A DNA stretch of 32,866 nucleotides from contig JAEZHK010000125.1 of assembly GCA_023416655.1 (NCBI GenBank), positions 1 through 32,866 of the forward strand, read 5' to 3'. Below, piece by piece: positions 22,019 to 29,961 of this stretch (position 1 is its first letter; each line of letters starts with the position of its first letter). The notes beneath the pieces are model-generated. The model saw only the letters and a list, made by a program, of their open reading frames with translations. It did no database searches and had not been told where the DNA came from. This stretch comes from Bacillota bacterium (GTDB lineage Bacteria; Bacillota; Clostridia; Christensenellales; Aristaeellaceae). Position numbers and translations under genes: made by a program.

Positions 22019-23149
22019 ATGCGCATGCAGGAAGCGGTGATGAAGCTTTTGCTTCATCAGCCGTTCTATGGCGCGCTTGCCGCCGCCACGTCGATCCGGG
22101 AGAGCCGGACCGTATCGAAGCTACAGATGACCCTCTCCCCCTCCCCGGTGCTCGAGTACAACCGGGCGTGGTTCGAGGATTTGCGCGACGAGCAGGCCCT
22201 CGGCGTTCTGCTCCACGAGTTGATGCACCTTCTGCTCCTCCACGCGATCCGAAGGGGCGGGCGGGACCCGCTGCTCTGGGCCGTCGCGTGCGATCTCGCG
22301 GTCAACCAGCACATCCCGCCCGACATGCTGCCGCCGGACGCCGCAACTTTGGAGAAGGTCGAGCGGCAGATCGAGCACCCGCTTGAGCGCGGGCGGAGCG
22401 CGGAATTCTACTATGACGACATGGCGCGGCTGCTCTCCGATGGGTTCAGCCTCCTCCAGCGGGAGAGCGCGGTCACGCTTCAGTGCGGCAACGTGAGCCT
22501 CTTCACCGCGGAACTTCAGACGGAGGAGCAGATCCCCGAGACCATCGCGCAGGCGCTGAAGCACACGATGGACCAGATCGTCGATGAGGCGTTTCAGAGC
22601 GGCGAAGTACCCGAGGCGCTGGGCGGGCTGATCGAGAAGCCGCAGAAGCACTCCCAGATCGACTGGCGGGCCGTGTTCAAGCGCTTCCTCTACGGCAGGG
22701 GGCGCATCGAGGCGCGGGCGACCTACAAGCGCGTGTCCCGGCGCTTCGACGAAAACCCCGGCACCAAGCGAAGCATCGGGCTGGACGTACTGATCGCGCT
22801 GGACGAGAGCGGCTCCATCACCGACGAGCAGCTGGAGACCTTCTATGTCGAACTGATGGCGGTCAACCGCATCACGAACGCGCGCATCCTGGTCACGGAG
22901 TTTGACACAGAGTGCTCCACGCCCAGGCCCGCCGCCGAGTACCGGCGCGCGAAGGAGCGCACGAAAAAGGGTGGGACGGACTTCCGCCCGGTGTTTGAGC
23001 TGGCGGACAGCCTGAAGCTGCCGCTGGTGGTGCTCTTCACCGACGGCGAGGGCACCGCACCCGAGCGCGTCGACCAGCGGGTGCTCTGGGTTCTGACCAA
23101 GGGCGCGAAGCAGCCCGCATCCTACGGCTACAGCGTGCATTTCGAATAG
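22019..23149 (+). CDS. DUF2201-type putative metallopeptidase with VWA-like domain
   Basis: A 376-residue protein with two domains. The N-terminal part carries HELMH (residues 66-70), a zinc-metallopeptidase HExxH motif, followed by 'AVACDLAVNQHIP', typical of the DUF2201 N-terminal domain. The C-terminal part (about 250-376) is a VWA-like fold with a MIDAS: DESGS (262-266), Thr320 in 'KGGTDF' and Asp342 in 'LFTDGEG'. No signal peptide is present, so it is cytosolic. It is co-transcribed with the MoxR-like ATPase, which probably remodels or loads it. The biological target of this pair is not established. It ends in TAG. Confidence 0.9.
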   Translation: MRMQEAVMKLLLHQPFYGALAAATSIRESRTVSKLQMTLSPSPVLEYNRAWFEDLRDEQALGVLLHELMHLLLLHAIRRGGRDPLLWAVACDLAVNQHIPPDMLPPDAATLEKVERQIEHPLERGRSAEFYYDDMARLLSDGFSLLQRESAVTLQCGNVSLFTAELQTEEQIPETIAQALKHTMDQIVDEAFQSGEVPEALGGLIEKPQKHSQIDWRAVFKRFLYGRGRIEARATYKRVSRRFDENPGTKRSIGLDVLIALDESGSITDEQLETFYVELMAVNRITNARILVTEFDTECSTPRPAAEYRRAKERTKKGGTDFRPVFELADSLKLPLVVLFTDGEGTAPERVDQRVLWVLTKGAKQPASYGYSVHFE

Positions 23150-23181
23150 CCTCGCCCGATTTTCTGGCATCAGGAGGAAGT

Positions 23182-23553
23182 ATGAGCTCGCTACTGGAAT
23201 ACCGGCTGACGGGCGGAACGCTGCGCCTTGGAAAGCGGGAGGCGATGCTGGAGCTTTTGCGAAAAGACAGCGCGTTAAGAAATCTTCTGGGCCTTGACCA
23301 GGGACAGCTGAAAACGCTGACCGCCGTCTCTGCGCGCGCCTTGACCGACGGCGATTTTATCACCCTTGACTTCAGCCAGCTGGCGGAGCGCTCCTATTTC
23401 GGCGACCCCGCCATTCCTTTAAATGAACTGAAAGCGCGCTACGGAATAAAGCTTTCGGGCCTTCTGCACTTCAAATGCGTGTACACCATGGGATATCAGA
23501 ACTTCTACCTCAAGGCGGACCTCGACCAGGACCCCGTCGTCCTGAACCCGTGA
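23182..23553 (+). CDS. Small protein of unknown function, third gene of the MoxR operon
   Basis: I do not recognise this 123-residue protein. GGAGGAAG lies just before its ATG, and it follows the VWA gene by 32 bp on the same strand. It is soluble, without signal peptide or membrane segment. The N-terminal two thirds look helical with many Leu, Lys and Arg residues. A more conserved-looking C-terminus, 'GIKLSGLLHFKCVYTMGYQN' and then an Asp-rich tail, ends in a Pro. Its position suggests an adaptor or substrate of the ATPase/VWA pair; this is inference from context only. Confidence 0.75.
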   Translation: MSSLLEYRLTGGTLRLGKREAMLELLRKDSALRNLLGLDQGQLKTLTAVSARALTDGDFITLDFSQLAERSYFGDPAIPLNELKARYGIKLSGLLHFKCVYTMGYQNFYLKADLDQDPVVLNP

Positions 23554-23591
23554 CGGCAGCACAAAGGACGCATTAAGTTGGGGAGGACTCC

Positions 23592-24803
23592 ATGAAGAAG
23601 CCGCTTAAGGCGAGTTTGATCGCGCTCGGCTGCCTCGCGGGGGCGCTGGCGCTGGTTATCGCTGTGTCGATGGTGATGTATTCCCCCTAGTACATCGTCC
23701 GGGTCCTCGTCAACCGCGGGTCGAAGATCACGGACTACCAGGTCTTCCCCGAGCGCCTGATTGCGAGGAGCGACAGCCCGTACCATCTCGAATACGCCCC
23801 CGACGAGGATTTGGGGAGCCTGCCGGTCGAGTACACATCCGGCGGAAAGCAGGCGACCGGCACCCTCGGCGCGCTGCTCGCGGAGAACGGCACGACCTCC
23901 TGCATCGCCGTCCGGGGCAGCAAGGTCGTCTACGAAGCGTATTTCAACGGGTACGACCGGGAATCGGTGGAGACGTCGTTTTCGTCGGTCAAATCGATGG
24001 ACTCCCTGATGATCGGCATGGCCATCGAGGACGGGTTCATTCAAAGTGTCCAGCAGTCCATCGCCGACTTCCTGCCCGAGTTCAAGGGCACGGCGTTTGA
24101 AGATATCACGCTGGAAAACCTGCTCATGATGCGCTCCAAGATCGGCTACGAAGAAGGCTTTGCGTGGTTCACCGACGACGGCATGACTTACTACATGCCG
24201 GATCTTAGGGCCCTCGCGCTCCGCGGGATGCGGATCGACCCGGATTATACCGGAAAATTCCACTACAACAACTACCACCCGCTGCTTTTGGGGCTGATCC
24301 TGGAGCGCGCGACCGGTAAGCATGTTGCCGATTACTTCCGCGAGAAGATCTGGGACAAGGTCGGCGCGGAGTATGACGCCGGTTGGAGCCTCGACAGCGA
24401 GGAAACCGGCTTTGAGAAGATGGAGAGCGGGCTCAACTTCCGCTCCATCGACTACGCGAAAATCGGCTGCATGCTGCTGAACGGCGGAACCTGGAACGGG
24501 AACCGGGTGATCGGGAAGGAATGGCTCGAACAGTCGACCGTCGCCGCAGAACCCTTGAAGCCGGAGGACATCGATAGCGACTTTTTGAAGGGCAAAAACG
24601 CGGGGTATCAGTACATGTGGTACAGCGTCCCGGATGGCCAGGGCGGCCATGATTTCTTCGCCGCCGGGAAGTACGGGCAGTACCTCTACATCTCCCCCGG
24701 CAGTGACGCGGTGGTGGTGCGCACGGGCATGCATACGGGCAAAGTGGACTGGTGGCCGGACGTGCTCGGCCAGGTTGCGAAGGCCGCGGGGGCCGTATCC
24801 TGA
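23592..24803 (+). pseudogene. Beta-lactamase-like serine hydrolase interrupted by an in-frame amber codon
   Basis: Reading from the ATG at 23592 (behind GGGGAGGA) gives a 32-residue signal anchor ending VSMVMYSP, then TAG (23688-23690). The same frame continues open for 370 more codons to TGA at 24801. Related proteins continue without a break across this point, and CAG or GAG would restore it. The body is a penicillin-binding-like serine hydrolase: Ser131-x-x-Lys134 in 'SFSSVKS' is the nucleophile motif and 'FHYNNYHPLLLGLILERATG' holds the YxN element. If TAG terminates, only the anchor is made. A start downstream would give a protein without a signal. Recent nonsense mutation, readthrough and sequencing error are all possible. 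Confidence 0.75.
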
Positions 24804-24839
24804 AGTACCGCAAGCTGACAAGGAGCGTGGAACCATACG

Positions 24840-25895
24840 ATGAAATGCGTCAAGAGAACCCTGCTGGTCCTCTCATCCCTCATACTGGCCGCGGCCATCG
24901 CGGCAACAGCGCTCTATTGGAACGAACTGAGAACGCTCATGACGATGAAAAAGGTGGACGGGCACCCCCTCTTCACAATGGCGTACAGCGGGGACTACGG
25001 CTTTACGGACTTCCTGGCTCTCGGCGCCCAGAGCGACCGGGACATCGAAAAGTACGTGACCGGGCGGCTTCTGAAGGGCCTGCCGATCGACCTTGGGATC
25101 TCCTCCGCCGGCTGCTCGGCTTTCACGGCGATCAACACCAAGTGCCAGCGGATCTTCGCCCGCAATTTTGACTTTGACTACGCCCCCGCGCTGCTGATGG
25201 AGACGTCGCCGCCGGACGGGTATCGCTCGGTCTCGGTGGTCAATCTGGCGTTCGCGGGGTACGGCGAGGGGAACCTGCCGGATACGAGCCTTGTGAACCG
25301 CTTTCTGACACTCGCCGGGCCCTACCTGCCCTTTGACGGCATGAACGAGAAGGGCGTGGTGGTGGCGCTCCTCGCCGTGCCGCACGCCGAGCCGCCAATG
25401 AAGGAAGGCCGGGTGACGCTCAACACCACCACCGCGATCCGCCTGATTCTGGACCGAGCCGCCAGCGTTCAGGAGGCGATCAACCTCCTGAGCGGCTACA
25501 ACCTCTACTTCTCCGGCGGCGTCGAATGTCATTATCTGATCGCGGACGCCGCGGGCGATTCGGCCATCGTGGAGTTTCTGGACGGCGAGATTAAAATAAC
25601 GCGGACCGACAAGCGCCACCAAACCGTGACCAACTTTATCGTCTATGAAGGCCGCAACGAGGGCGAGGGCGGGGACGAGTTCGAGCGGTACGACACCATC
25701 GAGCAGAAGCTGGATTCCCTCGGCAGCGTGATCGGGGAAGAGGACGCGATGGCGCTGCTCGGCGACGCGCGCATCCCCGGCCGCACGCAGTGGTCCGTCG
25801 TGTACAACCAGACCACGGGCGAGGCGCGCATCGCCATGGGCGGAATTTACGACAATGTCTACCGGTTCAGGCTGACGCTTTCGAACGAGACATGA
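24840..25895 (+). CDS. Ntn hydrolase of the linear-amide C-N hydrolase (penicillin/choloylglycine acylase) type
   Basis: A 351-residue protein with an N-terminal signal anchor (residues about 6-26), so it probably acts outside the membrane. Cys92 in 'SSAGCSAFTAINT' is the likely N-terminal nucleophile after processing, followed by 'IFARNFDFD' (105-113), the R-N-x-D region of penicillin V acylases and bile salt hydrolases. 'PFDGMNEKGVVVALLAVP' matches the family's 'dGmNEkGL'. Members cleave amide bonds of bile salts, N-acyl homoserine lactones or penicillin V; which applies here is unknown. It is 36 bp after the serine hydrolase gene and overlaps or abuts the CPBP gene. Confidence 0.85.
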   Translation: MKCVKRTLLVLSSLILAAAIAATALYWNELRTLMTMKKVDGHPLFTMAYSGDYGFTDFLALGAQSDRDIEKYVTGRLLKGLPIDLGISSAGCSAFTAINTKCQRIFARNFDFDYAPALLMETSPPDGYRSVSVVNLAFAGYGEGNLPDTSLVNRFLTLAGPYLPFDGMNEKGVVVALLAVPHAEPPMKEGRVTLNTTTAIRLILDRAASVQEAINLLSGYNLYFSGGVECHYLIADAAGDSAIVEFLDGEIKITRTDKRHQTVTNFIVYEGRNEGEGGDEFERYDTIEQKLDSLGSVIGEEDAMALLGDARIPGRTQWSVVYNQTTGEARIAMGGIYDNVYRFRLTLSNET

Positions 25896-25906
25896 GGGGG
25901 ACCGGT

Positions 25907-26896
25907 ATGGGGACGCAGCGGAAGCAAACGGCGCACTTTTTTCTCCTCACGTTTGTGTGGACCTGGGTTTGCTACTTCGCCATCGTGGGCCTCGGGCTGA
26001 GCCCGTACCAGGGAACGGGCATGATCCTTCTGATCGTGGGCGGCTGCTCGCCGACGTTCGTGGGCTTAATTATAGCGATGGCGACGTATCCGAGGGCGCA
26101 AAGGATCGATTATCTGAAGCGCATCTATCAGGCGCGGCGGATCGGGGCCAAGTGGTGGCTGTTCATCCTGCTTTTCTTCGTCTGGGTGGCGCCGCTTGCC
26201 GTCGTCCTGGACATGGCCGCGGGCGGTGGGCTTCCGGGGATGGCGAACCTAAAGGCCATCGCCGCAAACCCGCTGATCTGGTTCCCGCTGCTCCTGCTCA
26301 GCTTCATGTCCGGCCCGTTCTCGGAGGAGCTGGGCTGGCGCGGGTTCGCGCTGGAGCCGATGCTGCGGACGATCGGGTTCACAAAGGGCTGCGCGGCCCT
26401 GGGGCTGATCTGGGGCGCGTGGCACCTGCCGCTGTACTTCATGCCCGAGACGTGGCACGGGAAGACGGGTCTGGGGTTTTCGGGGTTCGGGATGTTCCTG
26501 TTGTTTTCCGTGGGGCTGTCCTTCATCATGGGTTGGGTGTACCTGAACACCGGGCGCAGCATCCTTTCGGCGATGCTGTTGCACCTGGCCAGCAACTTCC
26601 CGGCGCAGCTCTTTGAGCCAGTGTCTTGGCGGGTGGACGTATTGCGGGAGGCCATCGTGCTCGTCATCGGCCTGATCATCGCGTTCCAGGTGATCCGCAC
26701 GGGGTGGACGCGCCCGAACACTGGAACCTTGATTGATAAGCTCGCCGAAACGCGCCAGAACTTCCAATATCTGGTCGACATGAAAAACCCGTCGCGTGGC
26801 CTTCCGGTGCCCCGCGACGGGTTTCGTTTTACATCGTTTGGAGTTCCCACTTTTCCGGCCGCTCGGAGCGGGGCTGTTTGCCGTCCACATCCGTGA
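25907..26896 (+). CDS. CPBP (CAAX/Abi) family membrane protease, frame runs through a terminator
   Basis: A 329-residue protein with about eight membrane segments. The motifs are 'SGPFSEELGWRGFAL' (EExxxR), 'WGAWHLPLYF' (FxxxH type) and 'MLLHLASNF' (the last His), as in CPBP intramembrane glutamic proteases. Start: the ATG at 25907 follows GAGGGGG; an ATG at 25892 overlaps the previous stop. The last membrane segment ends near residue 262. The next 65 residues look unlike the family: codons from residue 293 are the hairpin of a bidirectional terminator (26785-26824), and the stop lies 68 bp inside the convergent dehydrogenase gene. The true end may be earlier through a frameshift. Confidence 0.82.
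   Translation: MGTQRKQTAHFFLLTFVWTWVCYFAIVGLGLSPYQGTGMILLIVGGCSPTFVGLIIAMATYPRAQRIDYLKRIYQARRIGAKWWLFILLFFVWVAPLAVVLDMAAGGGLPGMANLKAIAANPLIWFPLLLLSFMSGPFSEELGWRGFALEPMLRTIGFTKGCAALGLIWGAWHLPLYFMPETWHGKTGLGFSGFGMFLLFSVGLSFIMGWVYLNTGRSILSAMLLHLASNFPAQLFEPVSWRVDVLREAIVLVIGLIIAFQVIRTGWTRPNTGTLIDKLAETRQNFQYLVDMKNPSRGLPVPRDGFRFTSFGVPTFPAARSGAVCRPHP
26785..26830. terminator. Bidirectional terminator between the CPBP and dehydrogenase genes
   Basis: AAACCCGTCGCG (26785-26796) pairs perfectly with 26813-26824. CGTTTT follows on the plus strand, and the A-run at 26783-26787 gives five T residues on the minus strand. The dehydrogenase stop codon lies immediately right of it (26829-26831), and the CPBP frame reads straight through it. 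Confidence 0.8.
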
Positions 26897-27686
26897 AGCC
26901 GTATCGCCGGGCGACCTCGGCGGCGATGAGCACCGAACCCGATTCCTCGATGGCCTTGGGGTCCAGCGTCAGCGCGGCAACGCAGCGCCCGGAGAACCGG
27001 GGCGTCTCCATCGTGGAAATATCCACCCTGGGGTCGTACTTGGCGTACTCGATCATGCCCTCGGTGCTGGCCGTGCCCGGATAGAGGGAGAACACCGCCA
27101 CGCTAAAGGGCTTCAGCTCAAGCGCGGTGTCTGCGGACAGCCGGTCCACCGCCGCCTTCATGACCCCATAGGCGACGTTGTTGAAGTAGTGCCTGCCGCC
27201 GTAATAGGAGATGTTGACGATGAGCCCGCTCTTTTGCCTCACCATCGCGCTTGCGGCCAGCCTGCTGGCGACGTAGTTGGACCGCATGCCCACCGTAAAA
27301 TGGTCGTCCAGAATCGACACGGGCTGCTGCCAGAAGGGCGTGCCGTAGAAATACCCCTGCATGGCGTGGACGCCGCCGCCCCAGGCGCTGTTGACCAGGA
27401 TGTCGATCTTCCCCTGCTCACTCAGCACCCGCTCGAAGAGCTTTTCCACTTCGGCATCGTTTGCGTGGTCACACCGGTGCGCGATGCCTTTTCCGCCCAG
27501 CGCCGTCACCTCTTCGGCAGTCCTCTGGATGCCCGTGCCCTTCAAGAAGTCCGGCAGCGCGCCACTGTCTTCTGTGCGGCCGGTCACGTAGACCGTCGCG
27601 CCGTACTCCCCCAGCCCGAGCGCCACCCCGCGGCCAATCCCCCTGCTCGCGCCCGTGACGACGGCGACTTTTCCCTTCAGATCCAT
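26829..27686 (-). CDS. Short-chain dehydrogenase/reductase (DHRS1-like)
   Basis: A 285-residue classical SDR. The Rossmann motif is 'VTGASRGIGRGVA' (residues about 10-22), followed by 'VTGRT', 'DILVNSAWGGG' (NxAG-like) and the catalytic YxxxK in 'VAYGVMK' with an upstream Ser in 'VNISYYGG'. An insertion of 'HAMQGYFYGTPFWQQPVSIL' after the NSAWGG segment, and the overall length, resemble the DHRS1 branch rather than short 250-residue members. The ribosome site is GGAGGAAA. It is the last gene of the minus-strand group below the AraC gene (92-bp gap). The substrate is unknown. Confidence 0.9.
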   Translation of the reverse strand: MDLKGKVAVVTGASRGIGRGVALGLGEYGATVYVTGRTEDSGALPDFLKGTGIQRTAEEVTALGGKGIAHRCDHANDAEVEKLFERVLSEQGKIDILVNSAWGGGVHAMQGYFYGTPFWQQPVSILDDHFTVGMRSNYVASRLAASAMVRQKSGLIVNISYYGGRHYFNNVAYGVMKAAVDRLSADTALELKPFSVAVFSLYPGTASTEGMIEYAKYDPRVDISTMETPRFSGRCVAALTLDPKAIEESGSVLIAAEVARRYGFTDVDGKQPRSERPEKWELQTM

Positions 27687-27778
27687 GCGCTGTTTCCTCC
27701 ATGCCGGGCTTTTGTTTTATCCCCGGCAATTGGAATGATAGCGCTTCCCGAAGGGCCGCGCATGATCTTTTTTGCTGT

Positions 27779-28645
27779 CTATTTTGGCTTTTTGACGGGC
27801 ACGAAAATCTCAACTTCCTGAGTGGTGGCGTAATCCTCCCGGAAGATGTTCAGCATGCCGATGCCGTTTTCGCGAAGTTCGACCTCCTGCACGATCACCC
27901 AGCGGTACAGGTCGTCCACGAAGCTCTCCCGGATGTCGAACATGTCTCCAACATAGAGGAACCGCTCGTACCAGCCTTCCGGCACCAGCCGGGGCGCAAA
28001 GCCCTCCACCCGCCCGGGGACGGCGGCCTCCATGCCGTAGAACACGGCGTACTCCCCGTTGTCCTGCCCGTTGCAGTGCACAAGCGCGAAAAGCCTGTCC
28101 GTCTTCAGGCGCTTGCTCTCCCGCGCGCGGGCGAGAAAGCGGTCGCAGGTGGTCTGCATGTGCGCCCGGAAATCCTCCCGGCCGGTGTCGGCCTCGAATT
28201 CAAAGCCCCCGAGCAGCGTCTCGTTCAGGTATAAAAGCTCGCCCTTCAGGGCCAGCCTGCCCTGACGGTTTACGATGTTGCGCTCCACGATCTTCGCCTT
28301 CGGGACGGGCGCGAGCAACGGCCTTTCCTTCCGGAACGACTCGGGCGAGACGCCGAACTGCTTTTTGAACGCGCGGCTGAAGACCTCCGGGTACTGAAAC
28401 CCGAAGTCCAGCGCGATGTCGATGACCTTTTCACGGGTCTCGCCAAGCCGCTCCATCGCGCCGGACAGCTTGCGCCCCAGAATGTACTGCTTGAGCGTTA
28501 TGCCCGCGACGGTCCGGAACATGCGGTTGAAGTGGAATTCGGATACGTGGAAGCGCCCGGACACGCTTGCGAGCGTGATCTCCTCGCCCAGGTTCTCCTC
28601 GATGTACTCCACGATCTCCTGGATCAGGCCGACGTACAGGTTCAT
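27779..28645 (-). CDS. AraC-family regulator with GyrI-like effector-binding domain
   Basis: A 288-residue transcription regulator. Two helix-turn-helix units fill the N-terminal 100 residues ('ITLASVSGRFHVSEFHFNRM' and 'VIDIALDFGFQYPEVFSRAF'), ending in the AraC signature 'FGVSPESFRK'. The C-terminal half is a GyrI/Rob-like (SOUL-fold) ligand domain ('EGWYERFLYVGDMFDIRESF'). Family members sense small hydrophobic compounds or drugs. I chose the ATG at 28645 behind GGGGAAGGGG; the open extension to 28666 overlaps the preceding stop. It is probably co-transcribed with the acetyltransferase upstream and may control this group or the exporter. Confidence 0.9.
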   Translation of the reverse strand: MNLYVGLIQEIVEYIEENLGEEITLASVSGRFHVSEFHFNRMFRTVAGITLKQYILGRKLSGAMERLGETREKVIDIALDFGFQYPEVFSRAFKKQFGVSPESFRKERPLLAPVPKAKIVERNIVNRQGRLALKGELLYLNETLLGGFEFEADTGREDFRAHMQTTCDRFLARARESKRLKTDRLFALVHCNGQDNGEYAVFYGMEAAVPGRVEGFAPRLVPEGWYERFLYVGDMFDIRESFVDDLYRWVIVQEVELRENGIGMLNIFREDYATTQEVEIFVPVKKPK

Positions 28646-28662
28646 CGCATTCCCCTTCCCCG

Positions 28663-29130
28663 TCAACGGTTCGGCAGGTACATCTCCTTCTCATCTTTGA
28701 GGAACCCGTACTTTTCGTAGAGCGGCCTGCCCATGTCGGTGGTCTCAAGAGAAATGCTGATGATCCCGCGGCTCCGGGCCTCCTGAACCAACAGGTCCAG
28801 CGTGCGGTAGGCAACGCCCCGCCCCCCGTAGTCCGGGTGGGTGTAGATGTTCATGATGTAGGCCTTCCAGCCGGAGGGATTATAATACGTCGGCATCACC
28901 CGGAAAAAGCTGACGCCGCCCGCGCCGACGAATTTCTCCCCGTCCAAAACCAAATAAGCCGCATGGTTTCCGCTTTCAAGGCTTTCCAGGTAGTAGCCCC
29001 GCACCGCTTCCGCCACAGGACCCATGTCCACGGAATCGTCAAAGCCGTTCGCGGCCCTCAAAACCCACACGCGGGTTTCCGTCAGAAGATCGATGTCCCC
29101 GACGCCCGCCCGGTGATAAGTAAGCTCCAT
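28663..29130 (-). CDS. GNAT-family N-acetyltransferase
   Basis: A 155-residue GNAT enzyme expected to transfer an acetyl group from acetyl-CoA to an amine. 'AYIMNIYTHPDYGGRGVAYR' contains strand beta4 and the pyrophosphate-binding loop (G-G-R-G-V-A). 'SLETTDMGRPLYEKYGFLKD' is the C-terminal 'n...a..lYek.GF' motif. The start is the ATG at 29130 behind GGAGGGC; the upstream ATG at 29145 lacks a ribosome site. Only 23 bp separate it from the shortened LuxR-type gene, suggesting one transcript. The substrate is unknown. Confidence 0.9.
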   Translation of the reverse strand: MELTYHRAGVGDIDLLTETRVWVLRAANGFDDSVDMGPVAEAVRGYYLESLESGNHAAYLVLDGEKFVGAGGVSFFRVMPTYYNPSGWKAYIMNIYTHPDYGGRGVAYRTLDLLVQEARSRGIISISLETTDMGRPLYEKYGFLKDEKEMYLPNR

Positions 29131-29153
29131 GCGCCCTCCATCCATCGTAATGT

Positions 29154-29900
29154 TTAATCGATCAACCCCATGCCACGGGCCTTTCCCACCGCCTCGACGC
29201 GGCTCGCGGCCTCGAGCTTGGAATAGATGTTGATGACGTGGGTCTTGACCGTGGAGAGCGAGATGTAGAGCCGCTCGCCGATCTCCTTGTTGGAAGCGCC
29301 GGTGGCCAGCTGCATTAAGACCTCCAGTTCCGGTTCGCTGAGGAGGCTTTCGGCGTGGGCAGGCTTCAGGCGGGCGGCCAGCTCCCCGATGAAGAGCTTT
29401 TCGCCGCCGGACAGGTCCGCGCCGCGCTCAACGATCAGCTGATTGAGCGGCTTTGCAAGCTCCGGCCCTTCCATCAGGAAAGGCGACAGGATGCGGCTTA
29501 AGCAGCCGTAGTAGACGGCCTCGCGCAGCGCGTCCGCGGCCTGACGGAGGCTACCCGCCTGCATCAGCAGCGTCCGCTTGAACAGGAGCGCCTCCACCAG
29601 CTTGAGCGCCACGCCGCCCGAGCCGCCGCCGGAGAGCGCCGCGGCGAAGGTTCGCCAGAATGCGAGGCTGTCGCTCAAATCCTCGTCCAGGGAAAGCCAT
29701 TGATAGGGCATTTCCGCGCGACAGGCGATGTAGGAGGTCAGAAGCGTCGTCTTTCCGCTGCCCGCGGCGCCCCGGACCAACGTCACGAGGTGGTCTTTCA
29801 CGCCGTCGATCTTCGCAAAAAGCGCCTCCCTGCGGAGGTGGTTCCTCCGCGGGGAAGGCATTTTGAACCTTGTGGCAATCAGTCCCGTCCCGGCTTGCAT
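29154..29900 (-). CDS. Shortened MalT/LuxR-type regulator with internal deletion
   Basis: A 248-residue protein that joins the two ends of a MalT-like (LAL) regulator, normally about 800-900 residues. Residues 1-90 carry the N-terminal ATPase start: 'KMPSPRRNHLRREALFAKI', P-loop GAAGSGKTT (44-52) and 'FWRTFAAAL'. After a Gly/Ser-rich junction (about 90-97) it continues with the final TPR-like repeat ('AADALREAVYYGCLSRILSP') and a complete LuxR helix-turn-helix ('ATGASNKEIGERLYISLSTV', 199-218). The Walker B region and nearly all of the TPR sensor are missing. The frame is intact and the promoter strong. It may bind DNA without the normal inducer response. It is the first gene of the group leading to the dehydrogenase. 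Confidence 0.85.
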   Translation of the reverse strand: MQAGTGLIATRFKMPSPRRNHLRREALFAKIDGVKDHLVTLVRGAAGSGKTTLLTSYIACRAEMPYQWLSLDEDLSDSLAFWRTFAAALSGGGSGGVALKLVEALLFKRTLLMQAGSLRQAADALREAVYYGCLSRILSPFLMEGPELAKPLNQLIVERGADLSGGEKLFIGELAARLKPAHAESLLSEPELEVLMQLATGASNKEIGERLYISLSTVKTHVINIYSKLEAASRVEAVGKARGMGLID

Positions 29901-29929
29901 ATGCTCACCGCCCGTGCCTTTTGCCGATC

Positions 29930-29958
29930 ATTATAGACCTTTACAGGTTTATTGGCAA
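29930..29958 (-). promoter_or_regulatory. Promoter of the mini-MalT operon
   Basis: On the minus strand TTGCCA (29958-29953), a 17-bp spacer and a perfect TATAAT (29935-29930), about 30 bp before the start codon. It lies directly after the stop of the exporter permease gene. Confidence 0.8.
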
Positions 29959-29961
29959 GAT

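Noticed and set aside
23688..23690. Genome-wide recoding of TAG as an explanation for the amber codon
   Set aside because: TAG is used as an ordinary stop at 1096-1098 and 23147-23149, both at expected protein ends, so general recoding is unlikely.
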